Of a DNA stretch of 64,000 bases, positions 1 to 9,232 are shown one piece after another. Source of the DNA: Clostridium beijerinckii (GTDB lineage: Bacteria; Bacillota; Clostridia; Clostridiales; Clostridiaceae); contig NZ_CP073653.1 of assembly GCF_018223745.1 (NCBI RefSeq), positions 5,072,001 through 5,136,000 on the forward strand, read 5' to 3'. The notes beneath the pieces were generated by a model. It had not been told where the DNA came from. It worked only from the letters and a program-made list of their open reading frames with translations, and made no database searches. Each line of letters opens with the position of its first letter. Position 1 is the first letter of the stretch. The position numbers and the translations under genes are program-made.

Positions 1-58
1 TAATTTGTATTTTCCTTAAATTACTTTTTTTCTTAATGTTATAAGAACCTTGCTCCAT
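1..58 (-). CDS. Start of a gene running off the left edge; possible inositol transporter
   Basis: An ATG at 58 follows a strong ribosome site (AAGGAGG, 7 nt spacing). It opens a frame reading MEQGSYNIKKKSNLRKIQI before the window ends. Only 19 codons are visible, so the family cannot be read. The gene lies in the same direction as and downstream of iolE, and a basic N-terminus of this kind is common in sugar-porter family transporters. An inositol permease would fit the place, but that is inference from context only. The frame is sure; the function is not. Confidence 0.6.
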   Translation of the reverse strand, partial: MEQGSYNIKKKSNLRKIQI

Positions 59-217
59 TCTAATTCCTCCTTATCTACTTTAAATAATTAGAATCATTCA
101 GAATTACACAAATACTTTTATAATTTATTTTTTCATATTAATACTGTTTTTCTTAATATATTTATAAATGCTTTATTCTGATTTCAATATATTAGTAACT
201 TATACCTATCATTAGTA

Positions 218-266
218 TGGTAACTAGATATATTGCACACTCTTTTCTAAGAAATACTAGTTACCA
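218..266. repeat. 10-bp inverted repeat upstream of the edge gene
   Basis: TGGTAACTAG at 218-227 is repeated inverted as CTAGTTACCA at 257-266, with 29 bases between. The rest of the 254-base gap between iolE and the edge gene is AT-rich with nothing else recognised. It could be a hairpin in the operon mRNA or a split operator for the edge gene. No U-tract follows it, so it is not a standard terminator. Confidence 0.4.
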
Positions 267-312
267 AACTTAATAGATTTTGTTCATTTGAAATCTTTTA
301 TGAATTTTAATT

Positions 313-1209
313 TTAAAATTTTGTTTTTTCTTTAATGTATTTTCTAGCTTTTATTGCATATTCAAATGGGTTTGCAATTGCTGGATCCTGTTCTGCTTCA
401 ACTAATATCCAGCCTTCATAATTGTTTTCATCCAATATCTTAAATATTGGCTCAAAATCTATACATCCATCTCCTGGAACAGTGAATGAACCCTCTCTTA
501 CTCCCATTAAAAAACTCATTTTTTCTTTCTTGACTTTTTCTAAAACATCTGCTCTTATATCTTTTAAATGCACATGCTTAATTCTATTAGCATATTTATT
601 TAATATTGCAATTGGATTCTCTCCTGAATAAACCAAATGACCTGTATCAAATAACAAATATACTAAATTTTCATCAGTCATACTCATCAATTTATCAATT
701 TCATCAGTGGTTTGTACTCCAGTCCCCATATGATGATGATAAACAATTTTCATTCCTTTATCTTCTGCTAACCTTCCAAGCTTATTAAGACCATCAGCTA
801 ATAGTTTCCACTCTTCTTCATTAAAATAATATTTTCCATCAAATATTGGGGTATCCATTTCCCCTTGAATACTGTGCCCTTGCTCTGATACTACTATAAC
901 TTTTGCACCCATTTCATGTAAGAAGTCCCTATGATCTATAAATTCTTTTTCAGTTTCTTCATAAGGCTTAGTAGTTAAAAATGAACTAAACCAAGCACTT
1001 GCTATTTGAAGATTTCTTATGTCTAATGCTTTTTTTAAAACATTTACATCCTTGGGATATTTATTTCCTACTTCAGTGCCTTTGAATCCTGCAAGAGCCA
1101 TTTCACTTACGGCTTGTTCAAATGTATTTTCTTTTCCTAAATCAGGCATATCATCATTTGTCCATCCTATTGGACAAATTCCTAATTTCACTTTTTCAGT
1201 ATTAAGCAT
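313..1209 (-). CDS. iolE: Myo-inosose-2 dehydratase
   Basis: Second step of inositol breakdown: dehydrates 2-keto-myo-inositol (scyllo-inosose) to 3D-trihydroxycyclohexane-1,2-dione. The 298-residue protein is a xylose-isomerase-like TIM barrel. It carries the family motifs CPIGWTNDD near the N-terminus, the HHHMGTG strand in the middle and FDTGHLVYSGEN after it. The start is placed at the ATG at 1209, because the in-frame TTG 15 bases upstream lies inside the GGAGGAG ribosome site. It is the last iol gene visible, 19 bases after iolG, and is read from the same promoter near 8100. Family assignment is secure from motif order and operon context. Confidence 0.95.
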   Translation of the reverse strand: MLNTEKVKLGICPIGWTNDDMPDLGKENTFEQAVSEMALAGFKGTEVGNKYPKDVNVLKKALDIRNLQIASAWFSSFLTTKPYEETEKEFIDHRDFLHEMGAKVIVVSEQGHSIQGEMDTPIFDGKYYFNEEEWKLLADGLNKLGRLAEDKGMKIVYHHHMGTGVQTTDEIDKLMSMTDENLVYLLFDTGHLVYSGENPIAILNKYANRIKHVHLKDIRADVLEKVKKEKMSFLMGVREGSFTVPGDGCIDFEPIFKILDENNYEGWILVEAEQDPAIANPFEYAIKARKYIKEKTKF

Positions 1210-1228
1210 AACAATCTCCTCCAAAATT

Positions 1229-2242
1229 CTAATATATTATTTCTGATATCCTAACTGGTCTATTCTCTTTTAATGATTTAGTTGCAGCCTCTCCTATTAA
1301 CACAGCTTTTAATCCGTCATCTGCACTTACTGAAATATCTCTATTGTTAACAATTGCGTCTATGAATTCTGTAATTTCATCTGCATACGCCTGCATATAC
1401 CTTTCTAAGAAGAAAAACAATGGCTTTTCAGATGTAACTCCATCCTTAGTTGATATCACAGCCTTTGAAATACTATCATTGCCCACAGACACTTGACCAA
1501 GAGATCCAAATACTTCAGCTCTTTGATCATATCCATAAGACGACTGCCTTGAATTATCTATAACTGCCATTGCTCCATTGGCCATTTTTAAAGTTATAAT
1601 AGCTGTATCAATATCACCTGCTTCTCCTATTGCATTATCAACTAGAACATTACCAGCTGCATAAACTTCTACCACATCACTACCTAAAAGATATCTTGCC
1701 ATATCAAAATCATGAATTGTCATATCTAAAAATATTCCTCCTGATACCTTTACATAATCAATTGAAGGTGGTTCAGGATCTCTTGAAGTTATTTTAAGAA
1801 CATGTGGTTCTCCAATCTTCCCTTCCACAACCGCATTTCTTATGGCTTTAAAATTATGATCATATCTTCTATTGAAACCCACTTGATATTTAACCTTTGA
1901 TTTATTAAGTTCATCTATCACTTCTTTAATTCTTGCCAAATCATGATCAATTGGCTTTTCGCAAAATACATGCTTACCTGCTCTTATTGCTTCTATAGAG
2001 ATTTTTGAATGAGTATCTGTAGATGAACATATAAGAATAGCATCTATTTCTGGATCTTCTAGTATCTTTTTATAATCTTTATATACACCTTGAATCCCAA
2101 TTTCTCTTGCCCAATTTATTGTAGCTTCATTTAAAAATACATCTGCTATAGCTTTTACCTCTGCATTTTTAACATACTTTGAAATACTTTCTCCATGAAC
2201 TTTTCCAATTCTTCCTGCACCAATAATTCCAACCTTTAACAT
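1229..2242 (-). CDS. iolG: Inositol 2-dehydrogenase
   Basis: Oxidises myo-inositol to scyllo-inosose with NAD+, the first step of the pathway; cytosolic. GFO/IDH/MocA family, 337 residues, the usual length. The Rossmann glycine motif GIIGAGRIG is at residues 5-13, and the EKP motif with the catalytic lysine is at 95-97. Asp and His of the sequence FLDMTIHDFD (about 173 and 177) match the catalytic pair known for Bacillus IolG. It lies between iolD and iolE in the minus-strand operon, 14 bases after iolD. Related family members act on other polyols, but the full iol set around it makes inositol the likely substrate. Confidence 0.95.
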   Translation of the reverse strand: MLKVGIIGAGRIGKVHGESISKYVKNAEVKAIADVFLNEATINWAREIGIQGVYKDYKKILEDPEIDAILICSSTDTHSKISIEAIRAGKHVFCEKPIDHDLARIKEVIDELNKSKVKYQVGFNRRYDHNFKAIRNAVVEGKIGEPHVLKITSRDPEPPSIDYVKVSGGIFLDMTIHDFDMARYLLGSDVVEVYAAGNVLVDNAIGEAGDIDTAIITLKMANGAMAVIDNSRQSSYGYDQRAEVFGSLGQVSVGNDSISKAVISTKDGVTSEKPLFFFLERYMQAYADEITEFIDAIVNNRDISVSADDGLKAVLIGEAATKSLKENRPVRISEIIY

Positions 2243-2256
2243 AAATTATCTCTCCT

Positions 2257-4188
2257 TTAATATTTTCTTGCATTTTTAAGTTGATTTTGACCATATTCAA
2301 AAGCTTCATTAACAAATTTTTTTTCTGATACTTCAGCTAATCCTACATGCCACCATGATTCATATCCATCAGTCATGGTTTTTGGTAAAACTTTAATATC
2401 AATTAAAGTAGAAATTTTTTGTTTTTTTGCATCACTCAATGCAACTTTTAATTCCTCTAAAGTCTTAGCTGTATATGTTTTCACTCCGTATCCACTTGCT
2501 GCCTTAGCAAAATCTATAGGAATTAAACCTCCATTAAGTTCTTCTGTGTCGTTATTTCTGTATCTAAACTCTGTAGCAAGATTCCCTATTCCATTAGACA
2601 TTTGTAGATTATTAATACATCCAAATCCACAATTATCAAATAATAATACATTTATCTTCTTACCTTCTTGCAATGAAGTAATAAGTTCTGAATGTAACAT
2701 TAAGTAACTTCCATCACCAACTAGTGAGTAGACTTCTTTGCTAGGTTCCGCAATTTTACACCCTAGACTTGCAGCTATTTCATATCCCATGCAGGAGTAC
2801 CCATATTCCATATGATATGAATTTCTAGAATCAGTTTCCCACATTCTTTGAAGGTCCCCTGGCAAGCTTCCTGATGCACCCACTACAATTGCATTATCAT
2901 CAATGCATTCTCTAATCAATCCTAGAGCTGATGTCTGAGTAATAACTCCGCTAGTTAATTCTTTAAATTCTTCCAGGCTTCTTTCATTTCTTGATTTTAT
3001 AATTGGAGTGAAATCTTTTCCATATTTTATATTAATTAACCTATCCATCTCCTCTCTCCATGCTTGTTTTGCATTTTTAATCTCATCTTCATATGATGAA
3101 ACATAATTTTCTTTTTCTAATAAATTACTAAGTTTCTCAATACAAACTTTAGCATCACCAACCATCTTATTGGAATCCAATTTACTTGCATGAAATTTTG
3201 ATAAATTTATTGTTATAAAATCTACTTCTGGATTTTTAAATAAAGATTTAGATGATGTCGTAAAATCCGAGAATCTTGTTCCTATTCCTATTACTAAATC
3301 TGCATCTTTAGCAATTGTATTTGCAGCCAAATTTCCTGTTACTCCTATTCCACCTAAATTCATATGGTGACTTCCTCTTATAGCACTTTTTCCTGCTTGC
3401 GTTTCTCCTATTGGAATATTAAACTTTTCTGCAAATCTTTCAAGTACTTCTCCAGCTTCTGAATATCTAACACCACCACCACAAATTATTATTGGTTTCT
3501 TTCTCTTAGTTATTAATTCAACACATTCTTTAAACTCTTCATCCACAGCTATCGGTCTTGTTATTTTATGAATACGTTTTTTAAAGAAATATTCTGGGAA
3601 GTCAAAACTTTCACCTTGAACATCTTGCGGTAATGCTATGCACACAGCTCCAGTATCTGATGGATCTGTAAGAACTCGCATTGCATTAATAATTGCAGAC
3701 ATTAATTGCTCTGGTCTAGAAACTCTATCCCAATACTTACATACTGGCTTAAATACATCATTAGTTGTAATTCCCATATTATAAGATTGTTCGATTTGTT
3801 GAAGTACAGGATCTGGCTGTCTGCTAGCAAATGAATCTCCTGGAAACATAAGTAATGGAATATTATTAACTGTTGCAGTAGCTGCTGCTGTAACCATATT
3901 AGCTGCTCCTGGTCCTATTGATGTTGAGCATGCTATTATCTTTCTTCTATTATTTTGTTTAGCAAAAGCTGATGCAACATGTGCCATTCCTTGTTCGTTT
4001 CTTCCTTGATAAACTTTTAAGTTTCCTGGATCTTCATCAAGTGCTTGTCCAAGTCCTAAAACTATTCCATGCCCAAATATAGTAAAGATTCCATCAATAA
4101 ATCGTTCCTCTTTCCCATCAAATAAAATGTATTGATTATTTAAAAATCTTACTAGTGCTTGAGCTGTTGTCATTTTAATAGAATTCAT
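2257..4188 (-). CDS. iolD: 3D-(3,5/4)-trihydroxycyclohexane-1,2-dione hydrolase
   Basis: ThDP-dependent hydrolase that opens the cyclic diketone to 5-deoxy-glucuronate, the ring-opening step of inositol breakdown. The 643-residue protein has the three-domain layout of the acetolactate synthase family. The N-terminal pyrimidine-binding domain has its conserved Glu in YQGRNEQGMAH. A middle domain follows, with CGGGVRYS and GIGTRFSDF. The C-terminal pyrophosphate domain has the GDGSY to NN metal-binding motif. It is longer than acetolactate synthases by an extended linker, as known for IolD. It lies 14 bases after iolB. The two enzymes act in succession. Confidence 0.95.
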   Translation of the reverse strand: MNSIKMTTAQALVRFLNNQYILFDGKEERFIDGIFTIFGHGIVLGLGQALDEDPGNLKVYQGRNEQGMAHVASAFAKQNNRRKIIACSTSIGPGAANMVTAAATATVNNIPLLMFPGDSFASRQPDPVLQQIEQSYNMGITTNDVFKPVCKYWDRVSRPEQLMSAIINAMRVLTDPSDTGAVCIALPQDVQGESFDFPEYFFKKRIHKITRPIAVDEEFKECVELITKRKKPIIICGGGVRYSEAGEVLERFAEKFNIPIGETQAGKSAIRGSHHMNLGGIGVTGNLAANTIAKDADLVIGIGTRFSDFTTSSKSLFKNPEVDFITINLSKFHASKLDSNKMVGDAKVCIEKLSNLLEKENYVSSYEDEIKNAKQAWREEMDRLINIKYGKDFTPIIKSRNERSLEEFKELTSGVITQTSALGLIRECIDDNAIVVGASGSLPGDLQRMWETDSRNSYHMEYGYSCMGYEIAASLGCKIAEPSKEVYSLVGDGSYLMLHSELITSLQEGKKINVLLFDNCGFGCINNLQMSNGIGNLATEFRYRNNDTEELNGGLIPIDFAKAASGYGVKTYTAKTLEELKVALSDAKKQKISTLIDIKVLPKTMTDGYESWWHVGLAEVSEKKFVNEAFEYGQNQLKNARKY

Positions 4189-4202
4189 CTCTTTACCTCC
4201 CT

Positions 4203-4991
4203 TTACTCCTCAGGCCATATTTTAGCATTCTTATTCCAAAGCCATTTATGTTCATCTACATCTATTCTATCTTTCCAAGGATTATTTTCTAGATGCCTAA
4301 TCATCCAACAATAATACATTGCATATCCTGGAGCAGATGTTTGCGGATGTACATCTCCCCCAATTATTGTTGCAAAGCTATTATCTAGAATCTTGTATGC
4401 TTTATCTCCATTTAAGCACAATCCAAATCCTTGTGGTTTATCGAACTTATAAAAGTAAACTTCTGGTTGGGGATGGTAATGAGGAGGATAGCTTGACCAT
4501 TTTCCTGGATATGTTATAACTTCTCCAATAACCATATTGGAATACGGTGCATTTTTATAATCAAATATTGTTCTTACCACTCTTCTAGCGGTACCATTCC
4601 AAGTCCCTTCTCCAAAGATTTCACTCTTACATTCACTTGGTGAATATAACTTTGGTTCAAAAAATCCCAAATTTTCAGTGCTTTGAATTAATATCTCACT
4701 ATCTTCACTGGCTTCAACAGTAACTCCAACATTCTTAGGTACATGTAAGCACCATGGATCATCATCAAATACTGATTTTCTTTCAATAGACTTAGAATTT
4801 TCAAGCCAATTTATTTTCACTTGTCCTGTCAGAAGTAAAACAGCTATTTCCTTATCACTTTTTAGATATTCTCTTCTTTGATTTTTTTCTAATTTTTCTA
4901 CCGTTACATCCATTAACATTTCTTTATTTTTACCATTAATTTGACATAATATATTCTCGCCATTTTCCAATCTATCCAAATTATAAACCAT
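4203..4991 (-). CDS. iolB: 5-deoxy-glucuronate isomerase
   Basis: Isomerises 5-deoxy-D-glucuronate to 2-deoxy-5-keto-D-gluconate, substrate of the IolC kinase next door. 262 residues, bicupin family; the C-terminal cupin shows metal ligands in SYPPHYHPQPEVYFY and a later His in GGDVHPQTSAPGY. Ends in the typical WIRHLENNPW region. Start ATG at 4991 has a GAGGAG ribosome site. Cytosolic; co-transcribed with iolC (14 bases apart) and iolD. Confidence 0.95.
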   Translation of the reverse strand: MVYNLDRLENGENILCQINGKNKEMLMDVTVEKLEKNQRREYLKSDKEIAVLLLTGQVKINWLENSKSIERKSVFDDDPWCLHVPKNVGVTVEASEDSEILIQSTENLGFFEPKLYSPSECKSEIFGEGTWNGTARRVVRTIFDYKNAPYSNMVIGEVITYPGKWSSYPPHYHPQPEVYFYKFDKPQGFGLCLNGDKAYKILDNSFATIIGGDVHPQTSAPGYAMYYCWMIRHLENNPWKDRIDVDEHKWLWNKNAKIWPEE

Positions 4992-5005
4992 ATTAACTCC
5001 TCCTC

Positions 5006-6025
5006 TTAAGCTCTAGCTACCATATCACCATATTCTTCTTTTTCTTCTTTTATAAAATTTCTTATTGCTTCCACTGTAGGCATATCTTGCGAGCAACTAT
5101 GACTAGCCACTAACATTGCTGCTGATGCACTTCCAAATTCTAATGAATCTATAATGCTCCATCCTTCTAATAAACCATATAGGAATGCTGATGCATAAGC
5201 ATCTCCACCACCAAATGATTTAAGTAGCTTAACCGGAAATGGCTTTATATTGTATGACTTTCCATCACTAGTGTAAGCAGTAGATCCTTCTTTACCATGC
5301 TTAATTACTACTATTTTGTTTCCGTAATCTAACCATCTTTTCGCTGTTTCTTCATCTGAATTTTTCTCTCTAGTAATTAATTTTTCCATTAAATCAAATT
5401 CTTCTCGTGAGCCCATTATAATATCGCTTTGTTTTCCAGCAATCGAATAGTATATAGCTATTTCATCACTATTTTTCCAATTATAAGCTCTATAATCCAC
5501 ATCAAATATTACAACTGTATTATTCCTTTTAGCTAATTCCAGCGCTTTCAATGCTGCTTCTCTTGATGGACTTTTGGCAAGAGCTGTCCCTGATATCACT
5601 ATTGCCTTAGTATTTTTTATATATTCCTCGTCGATTTCATCAACATTCAATTCTAAATCCGCAATTCCCTGTCTATACATTAATATACTACTCTCTGTTG
5701 GGCTTGCTATTTCAGTAAAAGTTAATCCTAAATTTTCTCCATTCTTTGAATACTTTATTTGAGATGTATCTATCCCTTCATTATCGAAATAATTAACAAC
5801 AAATTCTCCAAACTGATCCTTTGATACTTTGCCAATGAATCCAATCTTTTTACCTAATCTTGCAAGTCCAACTGCAATATTAGCTGGTGATCCTCCTAAA
5901 TATTTTTTAAAAGTGCTACTTTCAGATAAAGGCTTGTTAATATCTATAGGATTAAAATCAATTGCGACTCTTCCTATGGGTACTATATCCATTTTTCTTG
6001 CTTTATCAAATTTAATATATTCCAT
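5006..6025 (-). CDS. iolC: 5-dehydro-2-deoxygluconokinase
   Basis: Phosphorylates 2-deoxy-5-keto-gluconate at C6 with ATP, giving the substrate of the IolJ aldolase. PfkB/ribokinase family, 339 residues. The N-terminal GGSPANIAVGLARLG motif and the C-terminal anion-hole motif GGGDAYASAFLYG with the catalytic Asp are both present. The ATG follows the iolJ stop with no gap. Its ribosome site AAGGAGG lies within the last codons of iolJ, so translation is probably coupled. Confidence 0.95.
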   Translation of the reverse strand: MEYIKFDKARKMDIVPIGRVAIDFNPIDINKPLSESSTFKKYLGGSPANIAVGLARLGKKIGFIGKVSKDQFGEFVVNYFDNEGIDTSQIKYSKNGENLGLTFTEIASPTESSILMYRQGIADLELNVDEIDEEYIKNTKAIVISGTALAKSPSREAALKALELAKRNNTVVIFDVDYRAYNWKNSDEIAIYYSIAGKQSDIIMGSREEFDLMEKLITREKNSDEETAKRWLDYGNKIVVIKHGKEGSTAYTSDGKSYNIKPFPVKLLKSFGGGDAYASAFLYGLLEGWSIIDSLEFGSASAAMLVASHSCSQDMPTVEAIRNFIKEEKEEYGDMVARA

Positions 6026-6883
6026 TTATAGTTCCTCCTTATGCTTATTTGAACTTCCAAATATTTCTATATGCTTTTTAACATTTTCGTAGGCAGCCTT
6101 AATCTCTGTTTCATGTAATTTAAAATAATCATAATCTTCTAATCTCTTGTTTAATTCTTTTACGCTTTTCTTAACTAAATTAAATGTAGCTGTTGCAATA
6201 TTTATTTTTTTTATTCCCATTGTCGCACACTTTTTAAAATCCTCCGCTGATATTCCAGATCCTCCATGCAAAACCAACGGTATTGGTATGTTATTTTGTA
6301 AATTTTTAAGTACGTCAAACCTCAAATTAGGCTCTCCACTATATACTCCATGAGCGTTGCCTATTGCTACAGCCAAAGCATCTATTTCTGTATTTTCAAA
6401 AAACTTTTTAGCACTTTCTAACTTAGTGACTTGAATCTCTATTTCTTTACTTCCATCTTCACTGCCACCAACATGTCCAATTTCAGCTTCAACTGATGCA
6501 TTATATAATTTCGCCATGCTTGATATTTTATTAGTTATTTTTATATTTTCTTCAATCTCTAAATGTGATCCATCGATCATTACTGATGTAAATCCTAAAT
6601 CTAAAGCCTTCTTTACATTCTCAATTGTAGCTCCATGATCAAAATGTACTGCTACTGGCACTTTTGAGTTTTCAGCAGCTTTTACCATCATTGGACCAAT
6701 AAGTTCTAAAGGTGAATATTTTAATCTTACTTCAGCTATTTGAAGTATAATTGGAGATTTTAATTCTTCTGCTGCTTTTATAGCTCCAATAACCATTTCC
6801 ATATTAGCAACGCTAAAACTTCCAACTGCATAATTTTCTTTTAAAGCACTTTTTAAAAGTCCCCTCATATCTACTAATGGCAT
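6026..6883 (-). CDS. iolJ: Class II 6-phospho-5-dehydro-2-deoxygluconate aldolase
   Basis: Splits 2-deoxy-5-keto-gluconate-6-phosphate into dihydroxyacetone phosphate and malonate semialdehyde. Zinc-dependent class II aldolase of the fructose-bisphosphate family, 285 residues. The motifs HFDHGAT (zinc and catalytic Asp), EAEIGHVGG, GNAHGVYSGEP, HGGSGI and KINIATA are all present in order. By sequence alone it could be a fructose- or tagatose-bisphosphate aldolase; the place between an alcohol dehydrogenase and iolC argues for IolJ. First pathway-specific gene after the alcohol dehydrogenase. Confidence 0.9.
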   Translation of the reverse strand: MPLVDMRGLLKSALKENYAVGSFSVANMEMVIGAIKAAEELKSPIILQIAEVRLKYSPLELIGPMMVKAAENSKVPVAVHFDHGATIENVKKALDLGFTSVMIDGSHLEIEENIKITNKISSMAKLYNASVEAEIGHVGGSEDGSKEIEIQVTKLESAKKFFENTEIDALAVAIGNAHGVYSGEPNLRFDVLKNLQNNIPIPLVLHGGSGISAEDFKKCATMGIKKINIATATFNLVKKSVKELNKRLEDYDYFKLHETEIKAAYENVKKHIEIFGSSNKHKEEL

Positions 6884-6888
6884 TTCAT

Positions 6889-8043
6889 TTACCTCCAGAG
6901 TGCTTTATATATAGAAACAATATCTTCATGTGTAATATTTTTAATTGTATTGCTTGGACTACCGCTTTCAATTGCATCATCAGCCATTTTATCTAAATTA
7001 TCGAAAAACTTGTCCCGGTCTATTCCATACTCTTCTAATGAAGGTATTTGAAGCTCCTTACACAAACCGTTTACAGCATCAACAAATTCTTTTGAAGCAA
7101 TTTCATCTGATGTTTCCTCATTAACAATTTTTATATTTCTGGCAAGTTCAGCAAATCTAGAGTAAGCACCGTCTAGTACAAATGTAAGACATTCCTTCAA
7201 CAACATTGCATTAGATATTCCATGTGCCACATGAAATAATGCACCTATTGGTCTGCTCATTCCATGCACTATTGTTACAGATGAATTGTTAAAAGCAATT
7301 CCTCCTTCTAATGCCGCAATAGACATTTGAGTACGTGCTTCTTCATTTTTAGGATCTTTAAATGCTATAGGTAAATATTTAAATATTCTTTTTACAGCAG
7401 AAATTGCAAATACATCAGAAAGTGGTTGAGATTTTTTTGATGTATATGCTTCAATTGCATGTGTTAACGCATCTATTCCTGTTGCTGCTGTAGTTTTTGC
7501 TGGAGCTGTCATTGTAAATATAGGATCTATTATCGCTAACGTCGGAAGTAATGAACTTCCCTTTATAAGCATCTTTACATCATTTTCTGTATCTGAGATT
7601 ATCGTAAATTGAGTTGCTTCTGATCCAGTTCCTGCTGTAGTTGGTATTGCAACCACTTTGGATAATTGATTTGTTATCTGTTTTCCCATATAGTCTGATA
7701 TCTTCCCGGCATTACTAGTCATCATTGCAATGGCTTTCGCCGAATCTATTGGGCTTCCTCCTCCAATAGCTATAAGAAAATCACAATTTTCTTCTTTAAA
7801 TATTTCTACCCCCTTTTCTACCATTAAATCAGTTGGCTCACCATTTATATCACTATATATTTTGTAATAAATTTTCTCTTCCTCTAATATGTTAGTTAAC
7901 ATTTTTACGTTTCCTAAACTGACCATAACGCTATCAGTAACGATTAACGCTTTCTTACCTAATAACTTTAGATATTCTTTACTATTGATGAGAGCTTTCC
8001 CTCCTGTTAATATTTTCTTCGGCATCATGAACTCATTTGACAT
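6889..8043 (-). CDS. Iron-containing alcohol dehydrogenase at the head of the iol operon
   Basis: Group III metal-dependent alcohol dehydrogenase, 384 residues. NAD-binding GGGSPIDSAKA and the signature TTAGTGSEAT are visible. The metal ligands come from an Asp in AIIDP, His in DALTHAIEAY and two His in the HGMSRP to FHVAHG segment. The ATG at 8043 is chosen because an upstream GTG lies inside the GAGGTG ribosome site. It is the first gene after the iol promoter and 5 bases before iolJ. No CoA-acylating IolA-type gene is visible in the window. It may therefore reduce the malonate semialdehyde made by IolJ to 3-hydroxypropionate, disposing of reducing power from IolG. That role is inference; the family is secure. 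Confidence 0.9.
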   Translation of the reverse strand: MSNEFMMPKKILTGGKALINSKEYLKLLGKKALIVTDSVMVSLGNVKMLTNILEEEKIYYKIYSDINGEPTDLMVEKGVEIFKEENCDFLIAIGGGSPIDSAKAIAMMTSNAGKISDYMGKQITNQLSKVVAIPTTAGTGSEATQFTIISDTENDVKMLIKGSSLLPTLAIIDPIFTMTAPAKTTAATGIDALTHAIEAYTSKKSQPLSDVFAISAVKRIFKYLPIAFKDPKNEEARTQMSIAALEGGIAFNNSSVTIVHGMSRPIGALFHVAHGISNAMLLKECLTFVLDGAYSRFAELARNIKIVNEETSDEIASKEFVDAVNGLCKELQIPSLEEYGIDRDKFFDNLDKMADDAIESGSPSNTIKNITHEDIVSIYKALWR

Positions 8044-8059
8044 TTTAGTCACCTCACTA

Positions 8060-8114
8060 ACTTTTGATTAACTATTGATTACTTTTTGATTAACTTATTG
8101 TTACTTTATGATTT
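8060..8114 (-). promoter_or_regulatory. Phased IolR-type operator array
   Basis: On the minus strand three exact fits to the Bacillus IolR half-site consensus WRAYCAADARD follow each other at 11-bp steps. They are TAATCAAAAGT (8060-8070), TAATCAATAGT (8071-8081) and TAATCAAAAAG (8082-8092). Two decayed units follow (about 8094-8114). The array starts at the transcription start and runs into the 5' leader, so a bound repressor would block initiation or clearance. A one-mismatch copy lies at 8151-8161, upstream of the -35. Confidence 0.75.
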
Positions 8115-8115
8115 A

Positions 8116-8144
8116 ATTATAAATATGTTTTTATCACTTGTCAA
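8116..8144 (-). promoter_or_regulatory. iol operon promoter, sigma-A type
   Basis: Minus-strand TTGACA (8139-8144) and TATAAT (8116-8121) with a 17-base spacer: a perfect consensus promoter. The predicted start is near 8109, within the operator array and about 65 bases upstream of the alcohol dehydrogenase ATG. A near-perfect core promoter under a dense repressor array fits tight repression without inositol. Confidence 0.85.
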
Positions 8145-8280
8145 TAATTACATATTGATTTTGTAACTTTTTTCTAAATATAAAATTAAATTCTGTAATT
8201 GCTTTCACTTTTAAATTCTTTGGTTTATAATATTAAATTAATAATAGTAATTCTATTTTGACTTATAGGAGTGAATTTTA

Positions 8281-9048
8281 ATGCGTTCTAAAAGAATTGA
8301 TTTAATAGAAAAATACATATATAAGCATAAAACTATCTCTATTGATAAACTATGCGAAGAATTTAAGATGTCAAAAAATACAATTCGTAGAGATATAGAC
8401 ACTTTAGTTGATAAAGGGATAATAAAAAAGGTTTATGGTGGAGTAACAATAAACAATAATAATAAAGAACTTTTGTCCTTCGAAGAAAGAACTATAAAAA
8501 ATAATTTTGCCAAATCATCTATCGCCGAAAAAGCAGCACAATTTGTTGAAGATGGTGATTCTATTTTTATAGATTCAGGTACAACAACTTTTAATATGAT
8601 TGAATATTTAAAAGACAAGAAAAACATTACTGTTTTTACAAATAACTTAAATGTTATAGTCCAAGCAATTCCATATGAAAATATCGAAATAATTTGTCTT
8701 TCTGGAAAACTAACTAGAAAAACATCTTCCTTTACTGGCTTAACTGCTCCTGATATTTTATCAGCTTATAACTTAAATAAATGTTTCATGGCTTGTACTG
8801 GAATTTCACTCGAAAACGGTGTCACCAATACCTCTCCAGACGAGTATAAAATAAAAAAAGCAGCAGTATCTAAAAGTTCTAAATGTTTTTTATTAGCTGA
8901 TACCTCAAAATTTGATGTTGTATCTTTGATGACGTTTTGTGATATAAAAGATATTGATTATATGATAACCAATGATTGTCCTCCAGAAAAGTATGCAGAC
9001 TATTTTCATAATTATAATATTGAACTTATAGTAACTAATGAAAAATAG
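8281..9048 (+). CDS. iolR: DeoR-family repressor, probable inositol regulator
   Basis: 255-residue DeoR/GlpR-type regulator. The N-terminal winged helix reads DKLCEEFKMSKNTIRRD with a KKVYGG wing. The C-terminal sugar-phosphate sensing domain carries DSGTTTFNM. Divergent from the iol operon with a 237-base shared control region holding IolR-type sites, which ties it to inositol. In Bacillus the inducer is 2-deoxy-5-keto-gluconate-6-phosphate; the same is inferred here. AGGAG site before the ATG. A weak TATAAT at 8226-8231 may be its own -10. The single gene ends in a strong hairpin. Confidence 0.85.
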   Translation: MRSKRIDLIEKYIYKHKTISIDKLCEEFKMSKNTIRRDIDTLVDKGIIKKVYGGVTINNNNKELLSFEERTIKNNFAKSSIAEKAAQFVEDGDSIFIDSGTTTFNMIEYLKDKKNITVFTNNLNVIVQAIPYENIEIICLSGKLTRKTSSFTGLTAPDILSAYNLNKCFMACTGISLENGVTNTSPDEYKIKKAAVSKSSKCFLLADTSKFDVVSLMTFCDIKDIDYMITNDCPPEKYADYFHNYNIELIVTNEK

Positions 9049-9078
9049 AGATAGCAGTTTTTAATCTGCTATCTCTTT
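9047..9078 (+). terminator. Terminator after iolR
   Basis: AGAGATAGCAG (9047-9057) pairs with CTGCTATCTCT (9066-9076), an 11-bp stem starting in the iolR stop codon and followed by a short T run. Probably works in both directions. The rest of the gap to 9232 holds nothing recognised. Confidence 0.8.
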
Positions 9079-9232
9079 CATGAATCTTCTTATTATACAT
9101 TTACAAAACCCTTACCACTTATTTCATATATATCTTCTCTAACTTTTTCTAAAATCATTTATAGTAATACCCAATTCTAAGATAATCATCACTTATATAC
9201 TTTGTAATACTAATTTGCAAAAGTCTTTCCAT

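Noticed and set aside
8060..8114. CRISPR-like or satellite array from the 11-bp repeats
   Set aside because: Units are contiguous without spacers and match the IolR operator consensus at the iol promoter.
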